Shown in pieces: positions 16,229 through 25,264 of a stretch of DNA of 64,000 bases. The stretch comes from Saccharopolyspora spinosa NRRL 18395 (lineage in GTDB: Bacteria; Actinomycetota; Actinomycetes; Mycobacteriales; Pseudonocardiaceae): assembly GCF_000194155.1 (NCBI RefSeq), contig NZ_GL877879.1, positions 1,358,767 through 1,422,766 of the forward strand. The letters are read 5' to 3'. Within the stretch, counting starts at the first letter, position 1. Each line of letters starts with the position of its first letter. Below the pieces are notes generated by a model. That model ran no database searches. It saw nothing but the letters and a program-made list of their open reading frames with translations, and was not told the DNA's origin. The translations under genes and the position numbers were made by a program.

Positions 16229-16549
16229 TTCGAAACTCTAGCTCCGCAGTATTCGATCATGTGTTTGGGTCGGTGCACATCATGCCTAGTGGTGCGGGAT
16301 GGAGTCATCGTGGCGCGCCGACCCGCGGCGATTTTTCCTCGTCTCAGAACCGCATTGGTTTCGGCCGCCGCTAAAGGCATCGCGAAGATGAAGAATGTTC
16401 ATAGCTAGGCTGACCGCATGCCAGATCGCGTCCTGATGGTCAGTCAACCCCTGTGGTGATCCCGCCCGGGCCGGGGCGTGGCGGGCGGCTCCCGGCCGGT
16501 GCGGTATGAAAACGAGCCCACCATGCCGACCGGAAGGCGGATCTGGTCC
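16229..16549. other. Divergent intergenic region between pafB and the SUKH-domain gene
   Basis: About 320 bp with no credible ORF on either strand. It should hold the promoter for pafBC to the left and for the SUKH gene to the right. I see no clear -35/-10 pair, RecA-NDp-type motif or terminator by eye. Confidence 0.4.
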
Positions 16550-18190
16550 GTGACGACCGAGCACGATCCCGAGACCCTCGCCGTGCTGCGCGAGATGGCC
16601 GTGAAGATCGCCGCGGCTGCGCCGAAGGATTGGCGGCGCGCCGTGCTGGAGGGATTCGCCGACGGCACGGGCTCCGGTCACCGCGGGCCCGTGTACGAGC
16701 CGCGGTCGCTCGACAGCACCGGCTCCTCCGTCGACCTGCACTACGAGATGTGCCTGGTGCACGAGCTGGAGCGGGCCGCGGACCGGCTCACCATCGAGCT
16801 CGTCGTCCACCCGACCGGCAAGTTCGAGGCGGTCACCAGCGAATCGCTGCGCCGCTCGCCGCGCGCCGGCCGCGGGGGCTTCACCTACCTCCTGCGGCCC
16901 GACGCCTTACCCGCCGAACCCGCGGCGTTCCAGCCCGGCCCCACCCGGGCGGTGCAGGCCGGCGACCCGCAGGAGGCGTTGCAGCTGCTGGACCGCTACC
17001 TGCGGCGGCGCGCGGAGATCGTCGGTTTCCAGGAGAAGCTGCCGCAACCGCTGGAAGCGGCCGAGCGCGAGTTCCTCGAAGGGCACCTCCCGGTGCCGTT
17101 GCCGGACGACCTCCGCGCGCTGTACGGCCGGGCCGACGGCGACCACCGGGCCGGCCTGCTCAACGGGTTCCACTGGTTGGAATTGAAGGGCCTCGCCGCC
17201 TTGAGCGACAAGGACCGCCCCGAGAACCGCTCGTGGATCGTGCGGGACTGGGACCGGGTGCTGCTGCGGGAAGTCCGCTACGACACCCATCCCGCAGGCG
17301 CGGTGCGCCGCGCGCAGCACCTGCCCGGCTGGATTCCATTCGCGCACGACACCGGCGGCGAGTTCCTCGCGGTGGACATGGATCCCGGCCCCAACGGCCA
17401 CCCCGGCCAAGTGATCCGCATCGGCCTGCACGACCACGACGGCCCGGTCTACGTCGCCGATTCGGTGACGAGCCTGCTGCGGCGCGACGTCGAGGCGCTG
17501 GAGAACTTCTCCTACCAGTACAAGAACGGGCGCCTCCGGCTGTTCCACCGGGATGACGCGACGGCCCTGGACCGGGAACTGCGCATCGGGGGCGACTCCG
17601 CTCCGCTGCGGGAAATCCACCCGGGCATCCAGCGGCTCGTCGTCGCCAACTCGCACCTGGTCGACCTCGCCCCGGTGCGGAACGCGCCGTCGCTGTGGGA
17701 AGTGGAGCTGGCCAACTGCCCGACCGCGGACCTCTCCCCGCTGCGCGCCGCGCCGGTGGAGGTGCTGACCGCCGACCTGAATCGCATCGACCTCGCCCCG
17801 CTGGCCGAGCACCCGACGCTGCGGCTGCTGAAGCTGGCCACCGGCGAACCGGTCGACCTCGCCCCGCTGCGCACCTGCCCGCGGCTGTACGGGCTGGACC
17901 TGGCCGCCGCCGAGGTGTGCGACATCGCGGTGCTAGGCGACCTGGATGGCCTGCTCTACCTCAACCTGAGCGCGGCGCAGTGGGAAGAGCTGTGGGCCGC
18001 GACGGCCCACCCGGTCGGCCTGGCCGCCGCCGAGCTCGACGGAGCCCCGACGCTACGCAAGGCCGCCGAGTGGGCCGGCACCCTCGCCGACGACTCCCCC
18101 GACGTGCGCTACACGCGGGGCCGCTTCACCCCGCCGAAGGGATCGCGCACCCCGTTGTGGCGCCGGATGAAGATGCCGTGGGAGGTCTGA
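16550..18190 (+). CDS. SUKH (SMI1/KNR4) domain protein with leucine-rich-like repeats
   Basis: A 546-residue protein from GTG 16550 (AGGCGG nine bases upstream; ATG 16523 also possible). The N-terminal 150 residues are unassigned. The middle has a SUKH domain (LPVPLPDDLRALYGRADGDH, GWIPFAHDTGGEFLAVD, VYVADSVTSLLRR). The C-terminal third has irregular repeats centred on VDLAPV, ADLSPL, IDLAPL, VDLAPL. SUKH proteins often neutralise contact-dependent or secreted toxins, so an immunity role is possible, but no toxin gene lies beside it. It sits convergent to pafA, 23 bp away. Confidence 0.75.
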   Translation: MTTEHDPETLAVLREMAVKIAAAAPKDWRRAVLEGFADGTGSGHRGPVYEPRSLDSTGSSVDLHYEMCLVHELERAADRLTIELVVHPTGKFEAVTSESLRRSPRAGRGGFTYLLRPDALPAEPAAFQPGPTRAVQAGDPQEALQLLDRYLRRRAEIVGFQEKLPQPLEAAEREFLEGHLPVPLPDDLRALYGRADGDHRAGLLNGFHWLELKGLAALSDKDRPENRSWIVRDWDRVLLREVRYDTHPAGAVRRAQHLPGWIPFAHDTGGEFLAVDMDPGPNGHPGQVIRIGLHDHDGPVYVADSVTSLLRRDVEALENFSYQYKNGRLRLFHRDDATALDRELRIGGDSAPLREIHPGIQRLVVANSHLVDLAPVRNAPSLWEVELANCPTADLSPLRAAPVEVLTADLNRIDLAPLAEHPTLRLLKLATGEPVDLAPLRTCPRLYGLDLAAAEVCDIAVLGDLDGLLYLNLSAAQWEELWAATAHPVGLAAAELDGAPTLRKAAEWAGTLADDSPDVRYTRGRFTPPKGSRTPLWRRMKMPWEV

Positions 18191-18213
18191 CGCGTCGGCT
18201 CGACACCCGACCG

Positions 18214-19572
18214 TTAGAGGGAGCTGATCAGGCGTTCCACCCGCTCGTCCACCGCGCGGAACGGGTCCTTGCACAGGACGGTCCGCTGGGCCTGGTCGTT
18301 GAGCTTCAGGTGGACCCAGTCCACCGTGAAGTCCCGGCCCGCGGCCTGCGCGGCGGCGATGAAGTCACCGCGCAGCTTGGCCCGGGTGCTCTGCGGCGGG
18401 GTGTCCTTGGCGGCCTCGATCTCGCCGTCCTCGGTCGCCCGGTCCACCAGGTCCTTGCGCTGCAGCATGTCGAACAGCCCTCGGCCCCGGCGGATGTCGT
18501 GGTAGGCGAGGTCGAGCTGGGCGATGCGCGGGCTGGACAGCTCCAGCCCGTGCTTGCCGCGGTACCGCTCCAGCAGCCGGTGCTTGATCGCCCAGTCGAT
18601 CTCCCGGTCGATCAGCGAGAAGTCCTGCTGCTCGATCGCGTCCAGCGCGCGGCCCCACAGCTCAAGGATCCGCTCGGTCATCGGGTCCGAACCGCGCCGC
18701 GCCACGTGGTCGACCGCCCGGCCGTAGTACTCCCGCTGGATGTCCAGCGCGGACGCCTCCCGGCCGCCGGCCAGCCGGACCGTGCGCCGCCCGGTGAGGT
18801 CGTGGCTGATCTCGCGGATCGCGCGGATCGGGTTGTCCAGGCTGAAGTCCCGGAACTGCACGCCCTGCTCGACCATCTCCAGCACCAGGTTCGCCGAGCC
18901 GACCTTGAGCAGCGTGGTCACCTCGGACATGTTGGAGTCGCCGACGATGACGTGCAGCCGGCGGTACCGCTCGGCGTCGGCGTGCGGCTCGTCACGGGTG
19001 TTGATGATCGGCCGCGAACGGGTCGTCGCGCTGGAGACGCCCTCCCAGATGTGCTCGGCGCGCTGCGACAGGCAGTACACCGCGCCGCGCGGCGTCTGCA
19101 GCACCTTCCCGGCACCGCAGATGAGCTGGCGGGTCACCAGGAACGGCAGCAGCACGTCGGCGATCCGGGAGAACTCCCCGGACCGGCCGACCAGGTAGTT
19201 CTCGTGGCAGCCGTAGGAGTTGCCCGCCGAGTCGGTGTTGTTCTTGAACAGGAAGATGTCTCCGCCGATGCCCTCGTCGGACAGTCGGCGCTCGGCGTCG
19301 ATGAGCAGGTCCTCCAGGATCCGCTCGCCGGACTTGTCGTGGGTTACGAGTTGGACGAGGTCGTCGCATTCCGCCGTGGCGTACTCCGGGTGCGAGCCCA
19401 CGTCGAGGTAGAGCCGGGCCCCGTTGCGCAGGAAGACGTTCGACGACCTTCCCCACGACACGACCCGCCGGAACAGGTACCTGGCCACCTCGTCCGGGGA
19501 CAGCCGCCGCTGCCCGTGGAACGTGCAGGTGACCCCGAACTCGGTTTCGATGCCGAAGATCCGCCGCTGCAT
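18214..19572 (-). CDS. pafA: Pup-protein ligase PafA
   Basis: A 452-residue glutamine-synthetase-like ligase that joins the C-terminal Glu of Pup to substrate lysines using [18 protein letters not shown] carries the metal-binding Glu9; [12 protein letters not shown] (54-65) holds the catalytic Asp57; [16 protein letters not shown] and [19 protein letters not shown] follow. Length matches Mtb PafA. It lacks the long insertion loop that marks its paralog Dop at 27779-29278. It is separated from pafBC by the SUKH gene and lies 23 bp from that gene's stop. Confidence 0.95.
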   Translation of the reverse strand: MQRRIFGIETEFGVTCTFHGQRRLSPDEVARYLFRRVVSWGRSSNVFLRNGARLYLDVGSHPEYATAECDDLVQLVTHDKSGERILEDLLIDAERRLSDEGIGGDIFLFKNNTDSAGNSYGCHENYLVGRSGEFSRIADVLLPFLVTRQLICGAGKVLQTPRGAVYCLSQRAEHIWEGVSSATTRSRPIINTRDEPHADAERYRRLHVIVGDSNMSEVTTLLKVGSANLVLEMVEQGVQFRDFSLDNPIRAIREISHDLTGRRTVRLAGGREASALDIQREYYGRAVDHVARRGSDPMTERILELWGRALDAIEQQDFSLIDREIDWAIKHRLLERYRGKHGLELSSPRIAQLDLAYHDIRRGRGLFDMLQRKDLVDRATEDGEIEAAKDTPPQSTRAKLRGDFIAAAQAAGRDFTVDWVHLKLNDQAQRTVLCKDPFRAVDERVERLISSL

Positions 19573-19765
19573 GGTTCCACACTAGGCGCAAACTCCGCTT
19601 TTCGGCGGTCCGCCGTTCGGGCCTCGTTGCAGGTCGAAAAGGTTCTGCCAGCGTGATGTCACTCCTGGTTACTTGGTAACCAGGGGATTCTGACCGTCGC
19701 ACCCGGCGTCGGAAGGCTCACGCGTTGCGGCGATCTCGATCGAATTCGCAGGTAGCATCGCAGGG

Positions 19766-21244
19766 ATGCTCAGGAGGTTGCGCCACACCATCAACGCGGT
19801 CGACAGCGAACTAGCACGCCACAGTGCCCGGTTGCCCGCCTCAGTCGCCGACCGTCGACTCAAGGCACTCAGCACGGCTGCGAACCACAGCGCGCTCTGG
19901 CTGACCATCGCGGCGGTGCTGGCCTGCCGCAAGGGCGCTCCCCGCAGGGCGGCGCTGCGGGGCGTGGTGGCCATCGCCGGCGCGAGCGCGACGACCAACC
20001 TGATCGGCAAGCCGCTGTTCCCACGGCGGCGCCCTGCCGCCGAGCTGATGTCGCAGCGCCGCCGGCTGAGCGACCCACCCACGTCGTCATCGTTCCCGTC
20101 CGGACACGCGGCGTCGGCCGCAGCATTCGCCACGGCGGCCGCGATGGAATCCCCGGTGACCGGAGCGGTCATCGCCCCGGTGGCGGCAGCGGTCGCGTAC
20201 TCCCGGGTGCACACCGGCGTGCACTGGCCGACCGACGTCGTGTGCGGGGCCGCCCTCGGGGCGGGTGTGGCGTGGGCGACCAGGCGGTGGTGGCCGGTGC
20301 GACCGGACACCACCGCCGCCAGCAACCACCCGGCCGGGCTCCCCGCGCTCGACGACGGGGACGGGATGCTGGCGCTGGTCAACCCCGGCTCCGGAAACGG
20401 CGAGCTCGACCCCGGGCAGTGGGTCGGCGAGCATTGGCCGAAGGCGGTGGTCGTGCACCCGCAGCCGGAGGCCGACCTGGTCGACGGGCTGCGCGAGCTG
20501 CTCGCCCGCGACCGCGATTCCGTCCGGGCCCTGGGCGTGGCTGGCGGTGATGGCACCGTGGCCGCAGTGGCGACGATGGCGTCCGACCACGGCCTGCCGC
20601 TGGCAGTGATCTCCGCGGGCACGCTCAACCACTTCGCCCGCGACATCGGGGTGGACGATCCCACGTCCGTCGCCGAATCGGTCTCCACCGGCTCAGGAGC
20701 CACCGTCGACCTGGGTGCGGTCGCCATCGACGGCGTCCCCGCCTGCCGGTTCATCAACACCGCAAGCCTCGGTGGCTACCCGGACATGGTGCGCTTCCGC
20801 GAGAAGTGGGAACCGCGCTGGGGCAAGTGGCCGGCCGCCGCGATGGCCCTGATCCGGGTGCTCCACGAGTCCAGCCCGCTGGACGTGGAGATCGACGGCG
20901 AACGCCACCGTGTGTGGGTGCTGTTCGTCGGCAACGGAGGGTACGCGCCACGGGGTTTCGCGCCAGTCTGGCGCCCCCGCCTGGACAACGGGACGCTGGA
21001 CGTGCGCATAGTCCGCGCCGACCGGCGGTTCTCCAGACTGCGCTTCACGCTCGCGGCGATGACGGGGGCACTGCACCGCAGCCGCACCTACGTCGAGCGC
21101 CAGGTGTCCCGGATGGACGTCGTGGTACGGGGAACCCCGGTCGCGCTGGCGACCGACGGCGAGGTACGCCGGCCGGGCCGGCGATTCTCCTTCACCACGC
21201 ACGAGAAAGCCCTGAACGTCTACCGTCCGCACACAGTGGACTGA
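19766..21244 (+). CDS. Fusion of PAP2 lipid phosphatase and diacylglycerol kinase-like domain
   Basis: A 492-residue fusion. Residues 1-175 are a PAP2 phosphatase with the three signature motifs KPLFPRRRP (82-90), PSGHAAS (111-117) and SRVHTGVHWPTD (146-157). Residues from about 200 form a DAGK/sphingosine-kinase-type catalytic domain with LVNPGSGNG, GVAGGDGTVAAVA (GGDGT 260-264) and SAGTLNHFARDIGV. The enzyme could dephosphorylate and rephosphorylate lipid intermediates. It starts at ATG 19766 and is followed by decayed mobile DNA. It may compensate for the broken DAG kinase at 11749-12674. Confidence 0.88.
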   Translation: MLRRLRHTINAVDSELARHSARLPASVADRRLKALSTAANHSALWLTIAAVLACRKGAPRRAALRGVVAIAGASATTNLIGKPLFPRRRPAAELMSQRRRLSDPPTSSSFPSGHAASAAAFATAAAMESPVTGAVIAPVAAAVAYSRVHTGVHWPTDVVCGAALGAGVAWATRRWWPVRPDTTAASNHPAGLPALDDGDGMLALVNPGSGNGELDPGQWVGEHWPKAVVVHPQPEADLVDGLRELLARDRDSVRALGVAGGDGTVAAVATMASDHGLPLAVISAGTLNHFARDIGVDDPTSVAESVSTGSGATVDLGAVAIDGVPACRFINTASLGGYPDMVRFREKWEPRWGKWPAAAMALIRVLHESSPLDVEIDGERHRVWVLFVGNGGYAPRGFAPVWRPRLDNGTLDVRIVRADRRFSRLRFTLAAMTGALHRSRTYVERQVSRMDVVVRGTPVALATDGEVRRPGRRFSFTTHEKALNVYRPHTVD

Positions 21245-21392
21245 CTGAGAACCGACGCGTACCTGGTCCGTCGCAAGAGTTTCCGGCCATCATCGCGTTT
21301 CTCGACGAGTGGCCTCCTCGCGCGTCCTGAATCCGATGGCGAAGTCGGCCAGGCGCTGTCGCTGGGCGATCCGATACGTAGCACGGCATCAG

Positions 21393-21759
21393 CCGTCGCG
21401 TGTTGTACTCGGCCCGGACCCACAACGCGCCCCGCACTGGCCGGCCACGGGGCACGCCGTCGGTGCGCCTAGGCAGGCGCGGGCCACCAGTGCGCAGTTC
21501 GCGGATCTCCCAATACCTTCGCCACGGGGTTGTTCCAATTGTGGTCAAGCACGCCTTTGGGGCGTCGTTCCCGCAGTGTGCGGGCGAACGCGCCGGGCAC
21601 GATCACATCGCCGTCGTGGTCACGGACGCCGGTCACAGCCACCACGTGCTCTACAACCGCGACCCGGCTAGTACGTGGCGTCGGGCGTGCTGGCGCTGCG
21701 ACGTCCTTGAATTCCAAGCCGCGCGGCACGGCGGTGCCGGTGCTATCAGTGCTGGTCAT
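21393..21759 (-). pseudogene. HK97-type prohead protease remnant, frameshifted
   Basis: Frame one (from 21759) reads HDGDVIVPGAFARTL, then VLDHNWNNPVAKVLGDP, matching HK97-family prohead proteases. It stops at 21469. A second frame over 21393-21428 gives ALWVRAEYNTRR, the next conserved block of the same family. The gene is therefore split by a frameshift and its 3' part is lost. It marks a former prophage or an element that carried phage structural genes. Confidence 0.7.
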
Positions 21760-21787
21760 GTAGTTGATGATCCGCCGCGCAGCCGCT

Positions 21788-22615
21788 TCAGCGGGGTAGG
21801 CGCGCCAGCAGTGCGCGGGCCTCGTTGCCCTCGGCTGCGACGGTCCATAGCGCGTCCGCTTGTCGGCGGTACTGGTCGATTTCGGCCGGGTCGGTCACGA
21901 TGATCTCCGTGTTGACGGTTTCGATGAGCACCTGATCGTCCAGGATCCAGAAGCCGTGCAGCGGGATCACCGGCAGGCACACGTCCAGCGGGACGATGCC
22001 GAGCCGAAACGTCGACAGTTCCAGCAGTGTGGCCAACCGGTCGAGCTGTCCGGCCATCACGTCCGGCGGGCACACTGGCGACCGTAGCGCCGCCTCGGTC
22101 ACCAGGATCTCGATTTCCTTGCTGGAGTCGTAAAGCACCTGCTGCCGGGCGATGCGTGCCCGCACCGACTCCTCCACATCCGCCAGGGTGCCCATGAACT
22201 CGGCGTTGAGGGCGAACACATGGCGCGCGTAGTCAGCGGTCTGAAGAAGACCGGGCACCAGCGCGGTCTCGACCACGCGGATCACCTGCGCCTGGGTCTC
22301 CAGGTCGGCGGCCACGACTTGCCGGGCGGCGTTGCCGTGCCGCAGCTGGCGTTTCCAGCTCGCAGCGGCCAGACGGATCTCACGGAGTTCGGCACGCAGT
22401 TCCGAGGCCACCGACTCATCGGCGCCGGTGGCCTCGGTCCAGGTGGTCAGGTCCGCATCGGAGGCGAGTTGTGCGCCGGTTTCGATGCGGGAGACCTTGG
22501 ACTGCGGCCAGCCGCAGTGATCGGCGAACCGCTTACCGCTGGGGAATCCGGCAGCTTCGCGGAGCTGGCGCAGCCGTTCGCCGAACGCGGCGCGGCGGTG
22601 TTCGAGTTCGCTCAC
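21788..22615 (-). CDS. XRE-family regulator with DUF5753 (Scr1-type antitoxin-like)
   Basis: A 275-residue protein from GTG 22615. The N-terminal HTH contains FGERLRQLREAAGF and WPQSKVSRIETG. The DUF5753 domain follows with ETALVPGLLQTADYARHVF and RLGIVPLDV. These Scr1-like regulators are abundant in actinomycetes and pair with DUF397 or DUF6879 proteins. The start overlaps the DUF6879 stop by four bases, placing it third in a coupled three-gene operon. It likely controls development or a local operon; the target is unknown. Confidence 0.85.
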   Translation of the reverse strand: MSELEHRRAAFGERLRQLREAAGFPSGKRFADHCGWPQSKVSRIETGAQLASDADLTTWTEATGADESVASELRAELREIRLAAASWKRQLRHGNAARQVVAADLETQAQVIRVVETALVPGLLQTADYARHVFALNAEFMGTLADVEESVRARIARQQVLYDSSKEIEILVTEAALRSPVCPPDVMAGQLDRLATLLELSTFRLGIVPLDVCLPVIPLHGFWILDDQVLIETVNTEIIVTDPAEIDQYRRQADALWTVAAEGNEARALLARLPR

Positions 22616-23157
22616 GTGCTCCCCGGTGGCGTGGTACTCAGGTAGTCGTCGAGGGTCAACGCATGATCGCACGCGCGCACCTGCCACCTGCGGTACCGCG
22701 CCACCTGCTCGGAGGCGGTGACGATCCCCGCGCCAGTAAACGCGAGCGTCGCCGCGTCGAAGTGCATGACGGCCACCTTCCGATCGTCGAAGATCCAAAA
22801 GTCCTGCTCGGGCAACTCCAGGGCGGCAGCCCGCCGGGCGTCCAGGACCCGAATGTCTTCCCCTGCGTCGAGGTTCGCCCGCATCACCCGGTCGATCTGC
22901 CACCGCTGCCAGTCGGTCGGCGGATCGCTGAAGACTCGGACGCGGCCGAACAGCTTGCCCGCTGTGGTGGCCGCGCGGATGTCATCGAGCCAGTCGCCCA
23001 TCCATTCGAGATCGTCGGGCTGACCTGTGCGCCACGCTTCGAGCGGCCCCAGCTCGTACTCCTCGGCGTAGCTGGGTTGGGCCTCCCAGCGCCATGCAGT
23101 GCGCTCGAAGGTGGCGAACAGTTCGGCGAAGTCGTCGCCGGTCACCAGTTCAGTCAC
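22612..23157 (-). CDS. DUF6879 family protein
   Basis: A 181-residue protein from GTG 23157, beginning VTELVTGDDFAELFATFER. It contains AWRWEAQPSYAEEYELGPLE, RVRVFSDPPTDWQRWQID and DFWIFDDRKVAVMHFD. This family is habitually encoded between a small protein and an Scr1-type XRE regulator in actinomycetes. Function is unknown. It overlaps both neighbours, indicating strict co-translation. Confidence 0.75.
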   Translation of the reverse strand: MTELVTGDDFAELFATFERTAWRWEAQPSYAEEYELGPLEAWRTGQPDDLEWMGDWLDDIRAATTAGKLFGRVRVFSDPPTDWQRWQIDRVMRANLDAGEDIRVLDARRAAALELPEQDFWIFDDRKVAVMHFDAATLAFTGAGIVTASEQVARYRRWQVRACDHALTLDDYLSTTPPGST

Positions 23158-23353
23158 GGGGCGCGAACCCGAGCAGGGCTTTCGGGATCTCCACGGCCGT
23201 CTCGTGGTCGGGCATGCCACGTTCCCGCAGGGCAGCCAGCGCTTCAGGATCGGTGATCTCGTAGCCCTGCACCACATAGGTGTCCCGATCGGTCTCGTAC
23301 AAATTCGGGCATTGCCCCTTCGACGAGGTCGTGCCCAGGAACGTCAGCCGCAT
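23150..23353 (-). CDS. Small protein of the Scr1-type operon, 67 residues
   Basis: ATG 23353 has GAGGAG six bases upstream, opening MRLTFLGTTSSKGQCPNLYE. The body reads VVQGYEITDPEALAALRERG and ends PKALLGFAPRD. It is first in the operon with DUF6879 and the XRE regulator and overlaps the former by eight bases. Similar small proteins occupy the same slot in Streptomyces (from memory). Function unknown. Confidence 0.7.
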   Translation of the reverse strand: MRLTFLGTTSSKGQCPNLYETDRDTYVVQGYEITDPEALAALRERGMPDHETAVEIPKALLGFAPRD

Positions 23354-23492
23354 GGCGATCTCCTCAAGGTGGGTTGGGTCGCCGAGCATCTTCGACACAT
23401 AGTCACGCATCGTCAACACTTGAACACACCTATGCAGTAACTATGCGCGTGAATGCTTGCTTAATGCTTGCCGCACCGGCACACTTCGGCGC

Positions 23493-23696
23493 GTGAACTC
23501 AGACGCCGGACACCCGCTCCTCCTCGCGCTCGCGCTACTCGGCGCTGTGGGGACGATTCCCGCGTTGTGGGCGCTCTCGGCGTTGACCACCTGGTGGCCA
23601 GACTCCGACGCTCAGATCCTCTGGCGCGCCCGCTGGCGCGACATCACCCGACCACTCAAGCGATTCCCTCGACTCGTGGCGGCCCGAAGCGGATGA
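23493..23696 (+). CDS. Small membrane protein, 67 residues
   Basis: From GTG 23493 the protein has an N-terminal helix (LLLALALLGAVGTIPALWAL) and a basic Trp-rich tail (ILWRARWRDITRPLKRF). It is divergent from the Scr1-type operon and begins a chain of small plus-strand ORFs (23493, 23743, 23943). No family or function recognised. Confidence 0.55.
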   Translation: MNSDAGHPLLLALALLGAVGTIPALWALSALTTWWPDSDAQILWRARWRDITRPLKRFPRLVAARSG

Positions 23697-23742
23697 CCCC
23701 GAAGCCCCTCGGGGCCGCCACACACCACCGGGCGGGCGCCCG

Positions 23743-23946
23743 ATGACCCGCCGGGACACCGTGCTCGCGGTGCTGCTGCGCAAAGCGCAATGGGCGCTTG
23801 ACGACACTGCTCACGATCTCCCCGCCGGACGCTGCACTGACGCCGACTGAGAGGCACTCGCCGCCGTGCTTGAAGAACTCGCCGCCGGACTGCGTGGCCA
23901 GGAGGCGGCGCCCGCCGTGAACGACACGAAGCGGACCGAACTATGA
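23743..23946 (+). pseudogene. Small ORF interrupted by an in-frame TGA
   Basis: From ATG 23743 the frame encodes MTRRDTVLAVLLRKAQWALD... to codon 35, meets TGA at 23848-23850, then stays open as EALAAVLEELAAGLRGQEA to a final TGA at 23944-23946. That final stop overlaps the next gene's ATG. The two halves together make a normal small helical protein, so the TGA is probably a mutated Trp codon (TGG). Translation of the next gene may rely on this frame. Confidence 0.6.
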
Positions 23947-24140
23947 CGGAGTCGCTTCGGTGGTGGCCGGGTGTGTCTCGGCGGCTGCTGCACCAGATCC
24001 CGGACCAGGCCCGCTACATCACGCTGGGCGGGTCAGTGGCGTGGGTCGCGACCTGCGGATCCGTGTGCTGGCCGCCACCCGGGGGCATCGTCCCGCGCGG
24101 CTACGGACGGTGCGGCGAATGCGAGTCGAGCGGCGGGTGA
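23943..24140 (+). CDS. Small Cys-containing protein, 65 residues
   Basis: ATG 23943 overlaps the preceding frame's stop (ATGA). The protein begins MTESLRWWPGVSRRLLHQIP and ends with CWPPPGGIVPRGYGRCGEC, where three Cys could form a metal site. No family recognised. It belongs to the same short plus-strand series of the accessory region. Confidence 0.5.
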   Translation: MTESLRWWPGVSRRLLHQIPDQARYITLGGSVAWVATCGSVCWPPPGGIVPRGYGRCGECESSGG

Positions 24141-24188
24141 GCTGAGGCGACGGATACTTCGGCTCCGAAGACGGAAGTACCGGCCAGG

Positions 24189-24778
24189 TCAATCCTCGTT
24201 GAGGATCCGTTTCGGCTCGCCGTTGCCGGTACTGTGCCAGCGCAGCCCCATTGCGTCAGCGAAACTGAACGTCACCAGGTAGCCGTCATTCTGCTCCCCA
24301 AGCCCACGCGCGATGGGCTCACCCTGCTGATCAAGCAGCTCGACAGGTACCGTGTGGGTCTTTCCTGCGAGCAGTATTTGCCGAAAGTCTGAGGGGTTTC
24401 CCCTCGCGGTGCGCCTCACTCTCCATTCCAGCTTCGGCCGTTGGCCAAGCGCGATCCTCTCGATCTCCACCATGAACACCGGTTCGGAACTGTGGTTCGT
24501 CACATCGATGTTGATGGCGCCTATGCCGCCGACCCTCAACGCGATGAGTCGTGCCTGCGCCTTCGCTCGATCGTTCTGCTCGGCATCGGCGCGGCGCCAG
24601 TCCTGATGAGCGATCCAAAGCGCGGTGGCCGCGGCGGCGATCGAGCCGACCCCGCCGACCCATTCCCCCAGGCCGAGAACCAGCCGTCGCTCTTGCCGCC
24701 GACCACACCCCACATGACGAGACCCGTAAGCCCGAGCGTGACGCCTCCGATCGAGGGCCACACGATCCACTTCCGCAC
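24189..24778 (-). pseudogene. Membrane-anchored hypothetical protein, frameshifted at a G5/C5 tract
   Basis: The N-terminal frame (ATG 24778) gives one membrane helix (MRKWIVWPSIGGVTLGLTGL) and GWFSAWGN. The continuation WVGGVGSIAAAATALWIAHQ, then a 150-residue soluble domain, is in another frame ending at 24189. The break falls on a run of five C (24665-24669 on the plus strand). One extra base would join the halves as ...AWG/EWVGG.... It could be a real mutation, a slippery tract or a sequencing error. The soluble part has Ig-like composition (INIDVTNHSSEPVFMVEIER). Confidence 0.6.
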
Positions 24779-24900
24779 GCTTGACTGATCGCCAGAGTCA
24801 CCGACTGTGTTTCCGAAGTAACGCGACTAGTCATCCTGCGATCGGTGAGCCGGAGCCGGTGCGCACTCGCGGTGACCGGCCACTCTCAAGGGGAGCCCAC

Positions 24901-25164
24901 GTGGCGAAGCGAACGAAGGTCCTGACGGTCACGATCAGGATGGAGATGGGGAACCGCAAGATCAGCGGCAAGCGCGTCCGTGCCGTCGCTGGGGCGGTGG
25001 TCGATGCCGCACAGCAAGCGGCAGCGGAGGAACTACTGGAAAACAGCCTGGACAGTGTCACCGGGCACGCAACGTGGGCGTACGAGTGGCTGAACACCCC
25101 CGTTGCGGCATCACAGGACTGGGAAGACGACCTGGACGAAGACGACGCGGACGACGCGGCCTGA
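24901..25164 (+). CDS. Small hypothetical protein with acidic tail, 87 residues
   Basis: GTG 24901 lies six bases after AAGGGGAG. The N-terminus is strongly basic (VAKRTKVLTVTIRMEMGNRK), the middle helical (AQQAAAEELLENSLD), and the tail very acidic (DWEDDLDEDDADDAA). A DNA-binding or chaperone-like role is possible but cannot be shown. A clear terminator follows 17 bp after the stop. Confidence 0.6.
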   Translation: MAKRTKVLTVTIRMEMGNRKISGKRVRAVAGAVVDAAQQAAAEELLENSLDSVTGHATWAYEWLNTPVAASQDWEDDLDEDDADDAA

Positions 25165-25181
25165 CCTTCTGCGTAAGGAAG

Positions 25182-25210
25182 AAGACCCGGCCGTCGGCCG
25201 GGTCTTCCTT
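25182..25210 (+). terminator. Terminator with perfect 11-bp stem
   Basis: AAGACCCGGCC (25182-25192) pairs exactly with GGCCGGGTCTT (25196-25206) across a GTC loop, followed by CCTT. It ends the 24901-25164 transcript. Confidence 0.85.
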
Positions 25211-25264
25211 ACTGGAACGGATGCCGTCTTCAAGAGAAGAATGCGGCGCGGCGGCGGTCAGCTC

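Noticed and set aside
23848-23850. Selenocysteine or programmed read-through at the in-frame TGA
   Set aside because: No SECIS-like hairpin is evident and a Trp to stop mutation is simpler.
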